Origin: Daedaleopsis sinensis
Lineage: Eukaryota; Basidiomycota; Agaricomycetes; Polyporales; Polyporaceae
Reading direction: 5' to 3'
Length of the DNA stretch: 64,000 bases
Assembly (NCBI GenBank): GCA_033807695.1
Contig: CM066301.1
Location: 4,340,001-4,404,000 of the forward strand
Shown: positions 33,029-44,085 of the stretch, piece by piece
Numbering within the stretch: the first letter of the stretch is position 1
Layout: each line of letters begins with the position of its first letter
Made by a program: the position numbers and the translations under genes
Notes under the pieces: model-generated
What the model was told of the DNA's origin: nothing
Database searches by the model: none
What the model saw: the letters and a program-made list of their open reading frames with translations, nothing else

Positions 33029-33350
33029 AATGCATATGTATGTGCCTCAGGTATTCAATTCAACAGGTGTACTGTACTGGTACTGGTACTTGCCAGAACG
33101 GAGTATTACTGACATGATGTGCGGCGAGCCATTAAGATTGGTGAGGCGGTCTGATGCCGAGACGGTTACGTCATCATCTCCCGCATATTTATAATAGTTG
33201 AGGCAACGAGTCAACGTTCAACGACTACCGCTCCTGCTTCAACAACCACCAACTCGCAGTGATTGATCCAAGGTCAACGTTGCGCAAACCACCATCACAA
33301 ACACTACATCTTACCGCTCTCAATCCACACTTATCCATACCTCTGCTGCA

Positions 33351-34115
33351 ATGGCGTCCGAGAACTTACCATACGTATCTGGATACCTCTTCACGGAACA
33401 GGTCATGGAGCGTTTCCTCAAAGAAGGCGGTGTTGCCAGCCGTCTACTCGGTCCGGACACAATCGTAGAGAGGCCTCAAAAGCCTGAGGTCTACCCATAT
33501 GGAGGGGTAGCGCGGAAGTTACAAAAAAGCGGCTACATCTTCAGACAGTGTCGGGACAAGTCTCCTCCTGAAATAAGGAAGGATATACAGTTTGTTTCCA
33601 GTACGCCAGTTCAAGCATTACCCCCACCATTCCTCCTCCTCACGCTGACGGGTATCCTGTAGAGTACGAACCTATGGATGAAGATGGCAATATAACCGAG
33701 TGGTGGTTCTTCATACAGACTCCGGGCAAGTTCGACGCCTTGGAGTCGCCGGAGGACAATAATCCGTGCTGCCGAGACGTATTGACGATCAGGACGTTCA
33801 TCAACACGGCGAACCAGATGATAGTGGACGATGCTGCGCGCGTGCAGGCGGGCTTCAAGCTGGAGGATATGAAGTTTGTCATCCTGCCGTACAACGACCT
33901 TGAAATAACGCACACCCGGACATTAGATGTAGCAACGATCAAGGTAAGCATACCACTGATCTCAATCTCACATGATCAAGTTCGATGACCATTGCCACAT
34001 ACTGTAGGAGCAGAACAAATTGGAGGAGTGGCTGGTGAAGGAAGCAGAGAAGCTCGAGAGAGAGTTTAAGCATCTCATCATCAAAAAAGAAGGCTTTGAC
34101 TCTTCTCAAGCATAG
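33351..34115 (+). CDS. Small orphan protein of unknown function
   Basis: Three exons join in phase: 33351-33600, 33663-33943 and 34008-34115, giving 212 residues. Intron 1 (62 nt) has GTACGC, a GCTGAC branch site and a TGTAG acceptor; intron 2 is 64 nt with GTAAGC. The start is MASENLPYVSGYLF. The body is a compact alpha/beta-looking protein (GGVARKLQKSGYIFRQC, GNITEWWFFIQTPGKF), and the C-terminus is a charged helix (EEWLVKEAEKLEREF). There is no signal peptide and no membrane segment. No family was recognised. It begins about 320 bp after the retrotransposon, which has therefore inserted in or near its upstream region. Confidence 0.7.
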
Positions 34116-34444
34116 AAATTGTGGCTATCATCCATCGTGTACTCGCTCGTCTTAGAAGTCTCTTCAGTTCACAGCACAACGGCATTCCCGACCTGCAATT
34201 ACACTCGATGCGGGCACTTGAAGGAAGCTAGCACACGCCACACTAGAATCTCGACTTGATATATGAATACCCTTTGGCGAAGACCGTGCAGCGTGAGTGG
34301 TTGTCGAGTGTCTAATCATTGTGTGACCGTCACATTATATGAGTAAGTAAATACAAGATATTCCTCAGGTTTCATGGCACGCCATGTCAATGTCAATGGT
34401 CCTGCTGAACTTCCAGAACGGATTCGAATCTACATGTTGCTCAG

Positions 34445-36642
34445 TCACGACGACAGGTGAAGCGCGACAAGGAATGTCCGCTGGCATACGGGGCAACGCA
34501 TGTTCGTAGCCAGCTCCTGTATGATGCAGCTAAAACCCACAGTCAACATTCGAACTCACCGTCAGAGGCAACACGAAGTAGAGCATGGACGTACCCCCTG
34601 CAAAAGACGTGTCCACAAATTGTGGTGACAGGCTCGAAGCATGGGTCCTGGAAGCATAGCCTACAGTGGAACGATGTCCGCGGCGCGTCGGTGTTCGTCC
34701 GGTCTAGCTTGGAAGTCAAGCTGCGCCGATGCCCCCGCGGGACGTCCGGTGTACATCCGTGGAGGTGCGAGGCGGTGGCCCGGGCAGCTGCTGGAAGAGA
34801 ATCCGCGCCGGAGTCTGGCAGGGCGCGATCCGAGTCGGCGCCGGGTGAAAGGACACGGTTGTGGCGCGGCGCGCGCTGGTAGTTCGCGTTCAATCACGCA
34901 TACACCAAGCTAGTACGGCTCGACTGTAGGCTCACTATATGCGTGTCATCCGGGTCGGCGGCGACGCTCTCTCCCTCAAAAACGCGGTAGAGTTGCTCAG
35001 CCTGCGCGAAGTTCGCGTGGAGAGTCGAATAGCCCGACTTGTTCGGGCCCGCTTCAGTGTGGGCTCGCACACTGCCCGATGTGCTGTGCGAGTCGGCGTG
35101 AGATTGCGCGTACGGTGATAGGATCAGACACTCACTAGACCCTTCGATCCTGCAGCTTCGCCGGGGTGCTCGCCGGAGTGGTGTATGCAGACGTACCAGG
35201 ATCAGAGGGTACCGAGGTTATGCGGGAGCTGATATCCAACTTGGTGGATGTCGGCGCTATGGACCAGTCGAGGAGGTCGGAGATACTAGCAGTGTCAACA
35301 CGATCGCGAGGAGGCGCGGCCACGAGCCGGACTGCAGGAGAAGAGGCGTCCAGGACTGGCTGATAGCTGGCCGCGCTGACTGGACCCTCGAACGACGCTA
35401 CCGCATAGCTCTGTAGAGGAGATGCGCTGCGGGAGCTGATGTCGAACTTGAAGGATGGCGGCGCTGTGGACGAGACGGGTGGGTCGGAGATACTAGTAGC
35501 GCCAACACGATCGTGAGGAGACGCGGCCGCGAGCCGGACTGCAGGAGAAGAGGTGTCCAGGACTGGTTGATAGCTGGCCGCGCTGACTGAACTCTCGAAC
35601 GAGGCTGTCGCATGGCTCTGTTGACGCTAGCGTGACAGTAAACAATTATTCTGTTATATCCGCGGAAAATATACTTACCGCAGGATCAGCAGATGTGCTA
35701 TTGTAATCCGCTGACGCGCAGTTGGGTGGAGGAAGGGGCATGTCTTCCGTAGGTGCCGGTCGGGTAACCTGACAATCTTTGCGATGCTATACCGAGCAGC
35801 AGTGAGACAGTCTACGTCTGCAGCAGAAATACAAATCCGTGGCTGTTACTCACCGTCGACCATTCGAACAGGGTGTCGAAGCTCGTACTACATGATCTGC
35901 ATGTCGGGTGCATGGGCGACTCGCGGTAGTGATTTTGCAGTGCTTGCGAAGACCAAAGGTGGATGCTGCACCCTTCACAGGTCACAGCATCCGCTACATG
36001 CTGGTGAGGAAGCGAGACGTCAGCGCGGTCGACTCGGAGCTGGGGATGTGGGCGGACCTGGTCTAATTTGGCTGCCGTAGAAAATGCGAGCTTGCATATA
36101 TTGCACGGATGATGTTCTTTGACTGGCTGTGACCTGTCTCAGTCTTCAAGGAAGACAATAGAGCTTTCGAGGTGGGGCGTAAAACTTACTGGGGTGTAGT
36201 CCAGCGCCGGAGCATGTGCGTCTTGTTGATGCTGGATGATAGTGTCGAAACAGTTGGCTAGTGATACATGCACGATGCGACTCACCATAGCAAGAGATTG
36301 CCTACTTCCGAACTGTTCCCGACACCACGTGCAAGTAACGACCTCCGAGATTTTCGAGCTCTCTGTGTTTGACGCTGCCGTAGGGGCGGCCGCAGACGCA
36401 GACCGAGTCACAGGCCTAGAGGTTATCTCGTGCTCTGCTGTAGCTTGGAGAGATATCCCGGAGTGTACATCGGGAGTTTGGGTGTGCGTTTCACATTCCG
36501 TGTAGCTCCAGAACGTAGCGAGACACACAGAGCATAAGTAGCCGGGCTGCCACGAGTGTCCAGTTGCCTGCTGATGCTGCCGGCCAGTTCCCAGTCCGGA
36601 GAGCTCCTCCTTGCATTCGTGGCATCTGACTCTGACATTCAT
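34445..36642 (-). CDS. C2H2-RING paralogue A: N-terminal zinc fingers, linker, C-terminal RING finger
   Basis: Exon 1 (36642-36286) starts MNVRVRCHECKEEL and carries two fingers (CHEC...H-x5-H; CSVC...H). A third finger begins CTWC and is completed in exon 2 (36231-36190) by HQQDAH, so an intron splits it. Later exons hold CNICKLAF...H, then CEGC-x12-H-x6-H followed by HPTCRSC. The linker (about 35135-35634) has two in-frame copies of a 69-residue unit. The RING lies in the last two exons: FHCRLC, CGHVFC, then an intron (34594-34530), then GCIIQEL and CPVCQRTF, ending at the TGA of 34445. C3HC4 RING fingers usually recruit E2 enzymes for ubiquitin transfer. Some middle exon borders are approximate. 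The gene is the downstream end of the minus-strand tandem array. Confidence 0.8.
35221..35634. repeat. 207-bp in-frame tandem duplication in the linker of paralogue A
   Basis: Matching landmarks recur at a 207-bp offset: GGGAGCTGAT at 35224 and 35431, and CGATCG at 35301 and 35508. The period is a multiple of three, and both copies translate on the minus strand to Ser/Pro/Ala-rich units containing AASYQPVLD and SSPAVRL. Confidence 0.85.
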
Positions 36643-37467
36643 CTTCAGCGAGAGCAACAGGGAGTAGTAGATGCGAGGAGGTTGGGAGGGGGGTTGGGGG
36701 GAGGACGGTGGGAGTGGGTCGTCCGAGTCGAAGTGCGGACATTCAAGTTCAAGTTGATTTTGGCATTGGGTTGCTGCAGTGGATTTCACGAAGCGTCTAC
36801 CGGAGTGGCACCGACAGCTCAGCGCTCAGCAGAAAATATTGAAGGCTTCGGCCGCAGATCCGCATGAGGCCTGAGCGCGAGTCTTGGGATATCGGCTGCC
36901 GCAAGCATGCATGCACGCAGTTATTAGGCTAACCAGTGTTCGTAGCAGCATCTCCTGAGGCATACCCAGCTTTCGCTTTCCAGACCGTTCACCAGCTACA
37001 GCAAAATGACTGTATAGTACAGTATGTCCTAGCTTACGAGTGACCGTTCATTTGCATTTCGATCTTGAATTGAAACTGAGGAAGCGGTTGTATGGTGAAC
37101 GAGGTCCAAGAGCTAGATAATGTGATGATGAGGTACCCAGATCTCGGACGTCCGAGTGTTAGACATGTGGAGGCAGTGTAGAAGTTCTCCTAAGCGGTCA
37201 TCTCCAGGCTCCAGCTACTTATAGGATAGTTCATTCCTTCCCACGGTTTCGGCGTGACCCAACTTGGGCCAAGTACTATCGTGTCGAAAAGAATGGGTTT
37301 TGCTGAGTCAAAGTAGTGCCTGGACTCGGGCTCGTCATGTTAATGAGTACTGAGTAATATACGATCGTATACAGAAGAACAGGAGCATTGAAAAGAGGCT
37401 CGATTTAGTCGCCGCATCAGAAAGTACTACTATCCCGGCTCCAAGTCTTACTCCGTAGCCACCACGG
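36643..37467. other. Intergenic stretch between paralogues A and B
   Basis: No gene is recognised. This should hold the promoter of paralogue A (at the left, read leftward) and the 3' end of paralogue B. Confidence 0.45.
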
Positions 37468-39642
37468 TCACAGGCAAGGCCTGGCAACGACGTCCATCTT
37501 GACAAAGAACGGTGTATCGCAAGCGGGGCACCCCGTGATCGTAGTCATTTGACTGACGATACAGCTATAGCAGAAGAGATGGCCGCATGGCACAGTTGTG
37601 ACGGGCTCGGCGGGGTCTTTCAGACACACCCAGCAGTGGAACCTCGACAACTTTGGGGTGGAAGTCGGCGTGCGGCTCCTCTGAACAGGGTCTACTAGCG
37701 TACTCCGGGAGTCATCCGGGCCCAGCTCGACTCGAGGACGATGGGGTACCGATGTCCGAGATGACCGAAGCGGCAGGGTGGCAGACTAGTCATCACATCC
37801 CGTGAGAGTAAGAGTAAGTCAGTGAGTCTCGACGACCGGATATGGACGGTGCAAGTACGCACAGGTGGGGACATGGGCCCTTTCAGAAGTCCGTCAGTGC
37901 GATTCGGGAACGCTTGTACGTCCGAATATGGCGACGGTGTATTCGAGCGACTGGAGGACATTGTACCTTTGTCTAGCATGTGTGTCCCATTTCTGCTCTC
38001 TTCGTTCAATTCAGATACTAAAGTGTCGGAGCCGTGCGTCAATCCGGCTCTACTAGCTCGAGAAAGCGGGGTTGAACTGAACGGAGGAGGCACCGCACGT
38101 CGAGGAGCAGAAGAATCATACAGGGCATGGTCACTGCAGTGGCAGTCGAAAGCTGTTGTCAGTCATGTATATCACGAACTAGTGCAGCAGACTCACGATG
38201 CGGACGCGGACGATTGCTGCAGCCTTGGCGTGTCCGGAGGATATATGGGCGCGGAGGCTGCGCTCGAGGTCGCATACTCGAAGTCGTCCGCCTCAGCATG
38301 TACATTCACATCCGCGTCCGAACCAGAGGAGCCAAAGGTGAGTCTCGTAGCAACAGCGGGAGAGTCCGACCTAGGAGTATGATCTGATTCTTCGACCTTC
38401 TTATCTGAAGTCGATAGAGGGCCGAACTGTCAATGATCAATATCAATTTAGTGGGAACAGTATAATTGAACGTGCATCTTCAATAACTGACCGTCGTTGT
38501 CTCAACTCCTACGGCGCGGCGTTGTTTTGCAGGCACAGTACCTTGGTTCATTTCGTCGTCCCGTTTGAAGGAGCAGCGTGGCCTATGCTAAATAGAAGAT
38601 AATTCAGCTGAAAGCTCTCTCTACATGCTCGACGGGGCACGAAGCTCACTTCCAGGTACTGCACCATCGACTCGAATCCGAGATGGCATGACTTGCACTG
38701 GGGATGTACGATGCTCTGGTTGTAGTGGTCCTGTAGTTCTTCCTCCGTAGAGAAGCAGTAGTCACATCTCTCGCAGTTTAGCAGCGTTGGCGTGAATTCG
38801 ATTGTGGTCTCTTCCTGTAGAGTAGAGATCAGCACGGTGGCTCGGACGGTGAAATGGTAGACGAGGATAACCTCTGGCTCGTAAGTTGTAAGACCCACAG
38901 TACTCGGCTGTGACAGACTCGCGGCCGTTGTAGGACTACTCCAAATCTCCGAGTACAATTCAGTCTATAAAGAACATCATCCTTCTGTACTACTGGCACA
39001 GCCGTCGATACGACAACGATATTGCTTCACTCACCTGTAATTCCTGACTATTATCCGCAGACAATCTTGCGGTAGAGTAGTCGGGCTCTGGCTGTTTGAT
39101 ACGAGGTCAGCAACTCCTAAGTCACCAGTGTGGCAGGATAAGTCACCTACTTCGATGATATCATCTCCGTGTGACCAGAACTCGAAGCAGAGGTCGCAGA
39201 TCTGTTTCTGCGGTTCTACATTGCCAGCTCCGGAATCGCTAGTATCAGAACATCGGATCTCTGTACTGCAGATTGTACAGAGGAAGGTATTGCTATGGGC
39301 GGTAGAAGTGCCCTGCTAGTAAAGGCAGTCAGCGAACACCATTAGCAAACAATTATATTGAGCTATACATGATGATACATCGGAGTCGCATAGAATGAAC
39401 CGGATGGGATACTGATGGAACGGAGCGAGGAAGTAATGCGCACGTACCCCACGCATGTGGTTTGTGAGCTCGATGTGTGCTTGTAGATGTCTCTGCCGGA
39501 GGAAGGTCATTTTGCAGATGGTACAGAAGTACGCAGGCTTGTGAGCGTGTCCAGTTTCCCTTGCGTGTGCCTTGCAGCCGTCCATTGTGGTGTATACCTC
39601 GCTGCACTCATGGCATTTTCCCGGGAGATTCGGTTTGGCCAT
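37468..39642 (-). CDS. C2H2-RING paralogue B: zinc fingers, linker, C-terminal RING finger
   Basis: The gene starts MAKPNLPGKCHECSEVY at the ATG of 39642. Exon 1 holds two fingers (CHEC-x12-H-x5-H; CTIC-x12-H). A long intron follows, then a Cys-rich exon (FLCTICST, QKQICDLCFEFW) and a finger CERC-x12-H-x6-H followed by HPQCKSC, the module shared with A, C and E. Ser/Pro-rich linker exons lie near 38340-38190 and 38093-37850. The last exon runs from about 37786 to the stop at 37468 and contains the RING (FHCWVC, CGHLFCYSC, CPAC). Unlike A, C, D, E and F, this RING is not interrupted by an intron, and its tail is different (KMDVVARPCL). Middle exon borders are approximate. Confidence 0.78.
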
Positions 39643-39938
39643 GATGAGTAGGACGAGGGATGAGGAGTGAAGGTGAAGGTGAAGGTGCGCAGAGTCGCCG
39701 TGTGCGCGGCGCATGCACGACTGCAGTTCTACCGCAGCACGTACAGGAACTCTCACGCGAGCCTATTCGGCATCGACGCGCAGCACAAACTAAAAGATGC
39801 ATAGACATCACGGTTCATAGTGCAGGTGCAGCAGCCATGGAGAAGGTTCCGTGCTAAAAGTCAACCGCAGTAACGCAACCAGAGAATTGTGGATTACCAA
39901 AGTTCCTTGCAAAATATCGAGAAGCATGGGGTAGCAGG

Positions 39939-41832
39939 TTAGATATGCAGTTTCACCAAAAACACCTTCTGGCACACGGGACAACACATGCCGGTGGCGA
40001 TCCCTTGGACGATGCAGCTGCGGTAATGTTATGAGAAGCATCTCGTCTGATGACCAACTTTTAGTACCAACCTATGGCAGAACAGGTGACCGCACATGGT
40101 CGTCACAGGCTCGACTGGGGCGCGCGAGCACGAGCGACAGAGGAACGACGTCGCGGGCACTCTAGCAGAGTCTTCTTGCCTGTCGCTGGTATGAGGAGGT
40201 ACAGGCCGAGGGAACGGACCACGATTAGACAGCTGGAAAAGCATCGCGATCCGAGCAAGGCCATACATAGTGAGTTTGCATGATAGGACGAGATATAGAT
40301 ACGAGGGAGTACGCACGGGATTTGGACGACTTTGCGGGACACTCTGCGAGGAAGACACATTGCGTTCCCTTCCCAATACTACATGATCTGGAAGGTCTCT
40401 CCCATTTTGCTGTATGGAGTCTGATCGCGGCGGATGGGAGTAGTGTGTAGAACCGAGAGATAAACCGGACCCAGCGGTTCGACTGCTCTCGATGACACTC
40501 CCATCGTGTACTCCGCTGTCGTCGGAGATTAGTTGACAGTCCGCTGCTACATGGTCATTTATGTATGCTCACTGCAACGGCGTCATAGGTAAGGCCAGCG
40601 ATGAGCCGAAGCTGTTGTGACCAGCGAGAGACGTCTTTGTCACAGACGATATTGGCTTCATATCCGGTGACGCGATCTTAGCCCCGGGGAGCGTATCATT
40701 GTGCGGGATGTGTGAGTATCATTAGCTTTCAGTGTAGAAAAAGAATCTTACAACTTCTTCAGGAGCGGGATCTCCGCGAGTCTGAACAGGACACGACGGT
40801 GTAAGGTGACTCCTGTCAGACGGAGGACTGTGGTTCACCTGGCTCAACGATTCATATCAATCACACTTGGCCGTGCTGATAGGAGTAGACTGACCGTCGA
40901 CGAGCCTGCCAGGTGTCGCACACTCGTCGCATGTCCATTTGTATCTGGCACGAGGTCGTACGTCGCCGTAAGAGCACAAAGCACCTCGTGCTAGCGACAT
41001 CCACGCTATCGGTCACTCGGACTACGGTGGGGAGCTGGCTTGGAGTACGCACCTCAGCAAATGCGAATACCGTCTCAAAGCTTCGGGAGCAAGTGCCGCA
41101 GGTCGGATGATTCGGACTTTCTTTATAGTGTACCTGACGCGCCTCTTCTGTTTCAAACGCTCGTTCGCATTTCTTGCAAGCGTAGATGAGAGGCTGTTAC
41201 TGGAAGCGTCAGCGAGATTCGCGTGATCGTCGCACTCCGGGTGCAAAAAGCATAAATCACCTTGCGCTCTGGTCTGACTACGACTGGAATTGAAGGGCTC
41301 GCCGGCTGCCACAAGGCGGAAGAGGGCACTAGCCGTTGCTTCGAAGGAGATGTAACTTGAAGCGGCTGCCTTGAGTATAGGGACGAGCTCACATGGGACT
41401 GACTCCAAGTTGCGTCACTGGCGTGACCTTCCTTACAATGCTGGGTGCATCTATCAGTGTGCGGTAGAGGGAAAGAGTAAAGCGACTCACTGCATCATAT
41501 GCTGCGGTACCCAGGAAAATTCGATTCGGACTGCAGACGAAGCATGCAACAAACTAGAAAAGTTTACAGCGTTCGATCTGAGCGAGTAGTAGTGCAAATA
41601 TTGAAGTACTCACTCTCCCATCCTCTTGAGGAGGGAAATACCTAATGCCATTGAGCATGTGGCCTGTAGCGGCCTTGTGGGCCTTCATCATCTTCTTCGT
41701 GCTGAAGACGCCGGCACAATCGGCGCAGACAGATGAAGGTTGAGAAATATGTCCTGTCGCGCTTCCATGTTTCCTGCATTGTGCCTTGCTCTTGAACACT
41801 TCCTGACACTGGTTGCATCTGGCTGGAGGCAT
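39939..41832 (-). CDS. C2H2-RING paralogue C: zinc fingers, linker, C-terminal RING finger
   Basis: Exon 1 (41832-41614) starts MPPARCNQCQEVF with two fingers (CNQC-x12-H-x5-H; CADC-x12-H-x5-H). Exon 2 (41553-41491, 63 nt) carries CFVCSPNRIFLGTAAYD, and exon 3 (41440-41261) opens with HCKEGH, together making a third finger with spacing C-x2-C-x14-H-x4-H. A fourth finger (CKKC-x12-H-x6-H, then HPTCGTC) follows. The RING (FLCRSC, CGHLFC, intron, SCIVQGI, CCPVCQKVF) ends at the TAA of 39939-39941. The region 40400-41050 between finger 4 and RING contains linker exons I could not resolve. The RING half is clearly the same family as D, E and F. Confidence 0.78.
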
Positions 41833-42378
41833 CTGATTTCAGTGTGTGTGGTGGGAGATGGAAGGATGTGCAAGAGAGGTTGAAACGTCAAGGCCGCCAT
41901 ACAGTTACCGAGAAGCACCGGCCCGTCTGTGTACGTAATCCTTCCTTCCCAACCGGGGCTGCTAGCGCTCATCGACATCCTTCAAGTACTGTGCCACAGA
42001 GGGCTGCCAGATCCCATTTTAGAACCAACGCTCGGGCACGCTGCCCACTCGGTGGGCGCGCGGAAGTTCAAGCTAAAGTGCAAGTTGCTGCAGCCCCCGA
42101 CGAGGAGAGTTGTGGTCCGGGGCGAGTCGGGAAGAGGGGGCCGCCGCCGCCGGATGGCAAGGAGACTTTTGGCGTACGCGTGGTGGTTACAGGTAGTACT
42201 GAAAATAGTAGTAGTAGTAGCACCCGCTACATGAGCTTTGGCCAACAAGCACTGTAGTGTACTGTTGTATATCCAGTTCATCTCTTCGTGCCTAGCTGGA
42301 GATGTGTGATGAATAGTACTAATAGAGCGTTGTGCCGACCGCCTTCCGTTGTGTCTACTAACTATTACAGTGCGACAT

Positions 42379-43555
42379 TTAAACGTGCAGTCTGATTAGG
42401 AACATCTTCTGGCACACGGGGCAGAACATCTTGGTCTCGATCTCGCGGACGATACAGCTATTGCAACATGGCACTCGTCAGCGTTACTTCCTGCCTCCAC
42501 GCCGATTCCGGAACTAGCGACGTACCTCTGACAGAAGAGGTGGCCACACATCGTAGTGACGGGGCTCACGGGGTCACGGAGGCAGGAGCGGCAGTGAAAC
42601 GACCCCCTGCCAGTATCCGTAGAACGCGCAGCCGATCTCCCGTTCGGCACTGTACCACTCCGAGAGAGACTCGGCCAGGGAGAGCCGCTATGCTGTCTCC
42701 CGTGTGCTACATTGCCTAGAAGGTGCGTTCGCCCATCGAGTTCTACTGATTCCGACCGCAGCGGGTTGAACCCGTGGCGTGCGGATTTTGCTCTAGACTC
42801 GAAGTTGGAACCAGAGCCTGAGGGGCGACTCGGAGCGGTCTCGATGATACTTCCTTCAAGCACACTAGAATTCAATATGGGTTAATCAGAGTCTCCGAAA
42901 GCATAACACACACGCCCACTATATATCACTACTCACTCAGGCACTGTGGTCATGACCTCGCTCAGTGGTGTGATTGAGGAGAGCTCATCGGACACTGAGT
43001 TGGAGCTGTCGACGGGGACTACGACTGAAACCTGAGGATCCACCGGCTGTCGCAAGGACATGGTAGAGGAGGATTGCTGTTGAAGAGATCCTTGCACTGT
43101 CGGAAGAGGCTGTGGCATCTCGGATGATCGGGATCCTGAGTAGGTGTGTATCGCGCCATAATGCTGCCATGAACTAGTCAACTAATCTGGGTCATCTCGA
43201 ACTGACAGCACGCAGTCACTGACCAAGTCATAGGCTGCAGCACCGAGAAACGTCCGAGTGGGCTTGCAGATGACGCAGGTATCGAACTAGTAAGACGTGA
43301 GTACTTCAATTCCCATTAGGAGTGCGAGCTCACCATTTCAGCTGCGGCCTGAAGAGTGACTTCAACTATGTGGCCTGTGTCCATGCGATGTTCGTATTGC
43401 GCGTAGCTTGTAGTGAAAACCTCGCTGCACTCCGTGCAGAAATATGAAGGGGAATAGTCGTGCCCAGTTTCTTCCACGTGTCTCGATCCTTCCTTTTCGC
43501 CATCGAAAACCTCTTTGCATTCATTGCATCTTGCTGCTATACGCAGTCGCCGCAT
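42379..43555 (-). CDS. C2H2-RING paralogue D, complete five-exon model
   Basis: Exons 43555-43334, 43286-43224, 43163-42937, 42864-42526 and 42457-42379 join in phase to give 309 residues. Fingers 1 and 2 (CNEC-x12-H-x5-H; CTEC-x12-H-x5-H) are in exon 1. Exon 2 is 63 nt (FDTCVICKPTRTF...), and HYGAIH at the start of exon 3 completes finger 3 (C-x2-C-x14-H-x4-H). The linker is Ser/Gln/Pro-rich. The RING is C3HC4: HCRSC-x11-CGHLFC, then an intron inside the second Cys pair (CQ/SC), then FCPVCQKMF. It lacks the fourth finger module of A, B, C and E. Paralogue F shows the same exon order and near-identical RING and finger 1-3 residues. Likely an E3 ubiquitin ligase; the target is unknown. Confidence 0.88.
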
Positions 43556-44085
43556 GTCTATGTAGAGCCTGGTTAAGTGGAGTGTGACTCGGAGCTAGTG
43601 CCAGTTGACTGCTGACACTGACGGTAGTGCTATAAGTACCAGTGTAGGATGACTTGAACCAGTCCAAGCGACTCCTTACGTACGGACTACCGCAGCACAG
43701 TGGACGTGGGCATGCTTCAATTCTCTCGTTCCCCAGCCTCGCGCCTTGCTCGTGCTCCTTCATTTGTCGTGCCGCCTGTTGTGTTCGCTACCTGTCATTG
43801 ACTGGAAGTTACCCCGTATAGCATATCTTATAGTTACTGCGTGCAAACCATACATGAGAAGTCCGAGTCGAGGAGCGGTAAGTATGGATGGACAAAGTTC
43901 GTCGATTCACCAATGGACCAGTGACAGGAACATCATGTTCACCAAGACCCACTACTAAGCAGCGGGGATCTGCAGGTTCGTGCAGTGCAGGCAGTCATTA
44001 CATGAGCTCCTTAGGGGACTCAACACTCCATGCTCGTATCGAGCGTCGGGTAGGTCATCAGCCTTCAAGCTTCAAGCTTCAAACT

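Larger units (their letters stand above)
26680..33033 (+). mobile_element. Complete Ty3/gypsy LTR retrotransposon (chromodomain, chromovirus type) with target duplication
   Basis: Two LTRs of 375 bp (26685-27059 and 32654-33028) start TGTAA and end TTACA. They read as identical wherever I compared them. The 5-bp string AATGC flanks both ends (26680-26684 and 33029-33033), as expected for a target site duplication. A purine-rich tract (GGATGGGGAGGAG, 32641-32653) abuts the right LTR and is the polypurine tract. One unbroken gag-pol frame fills the interior. Identical LTRs, intact frame and intact duplication point to a recent insertion. Confidence 0.97.
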
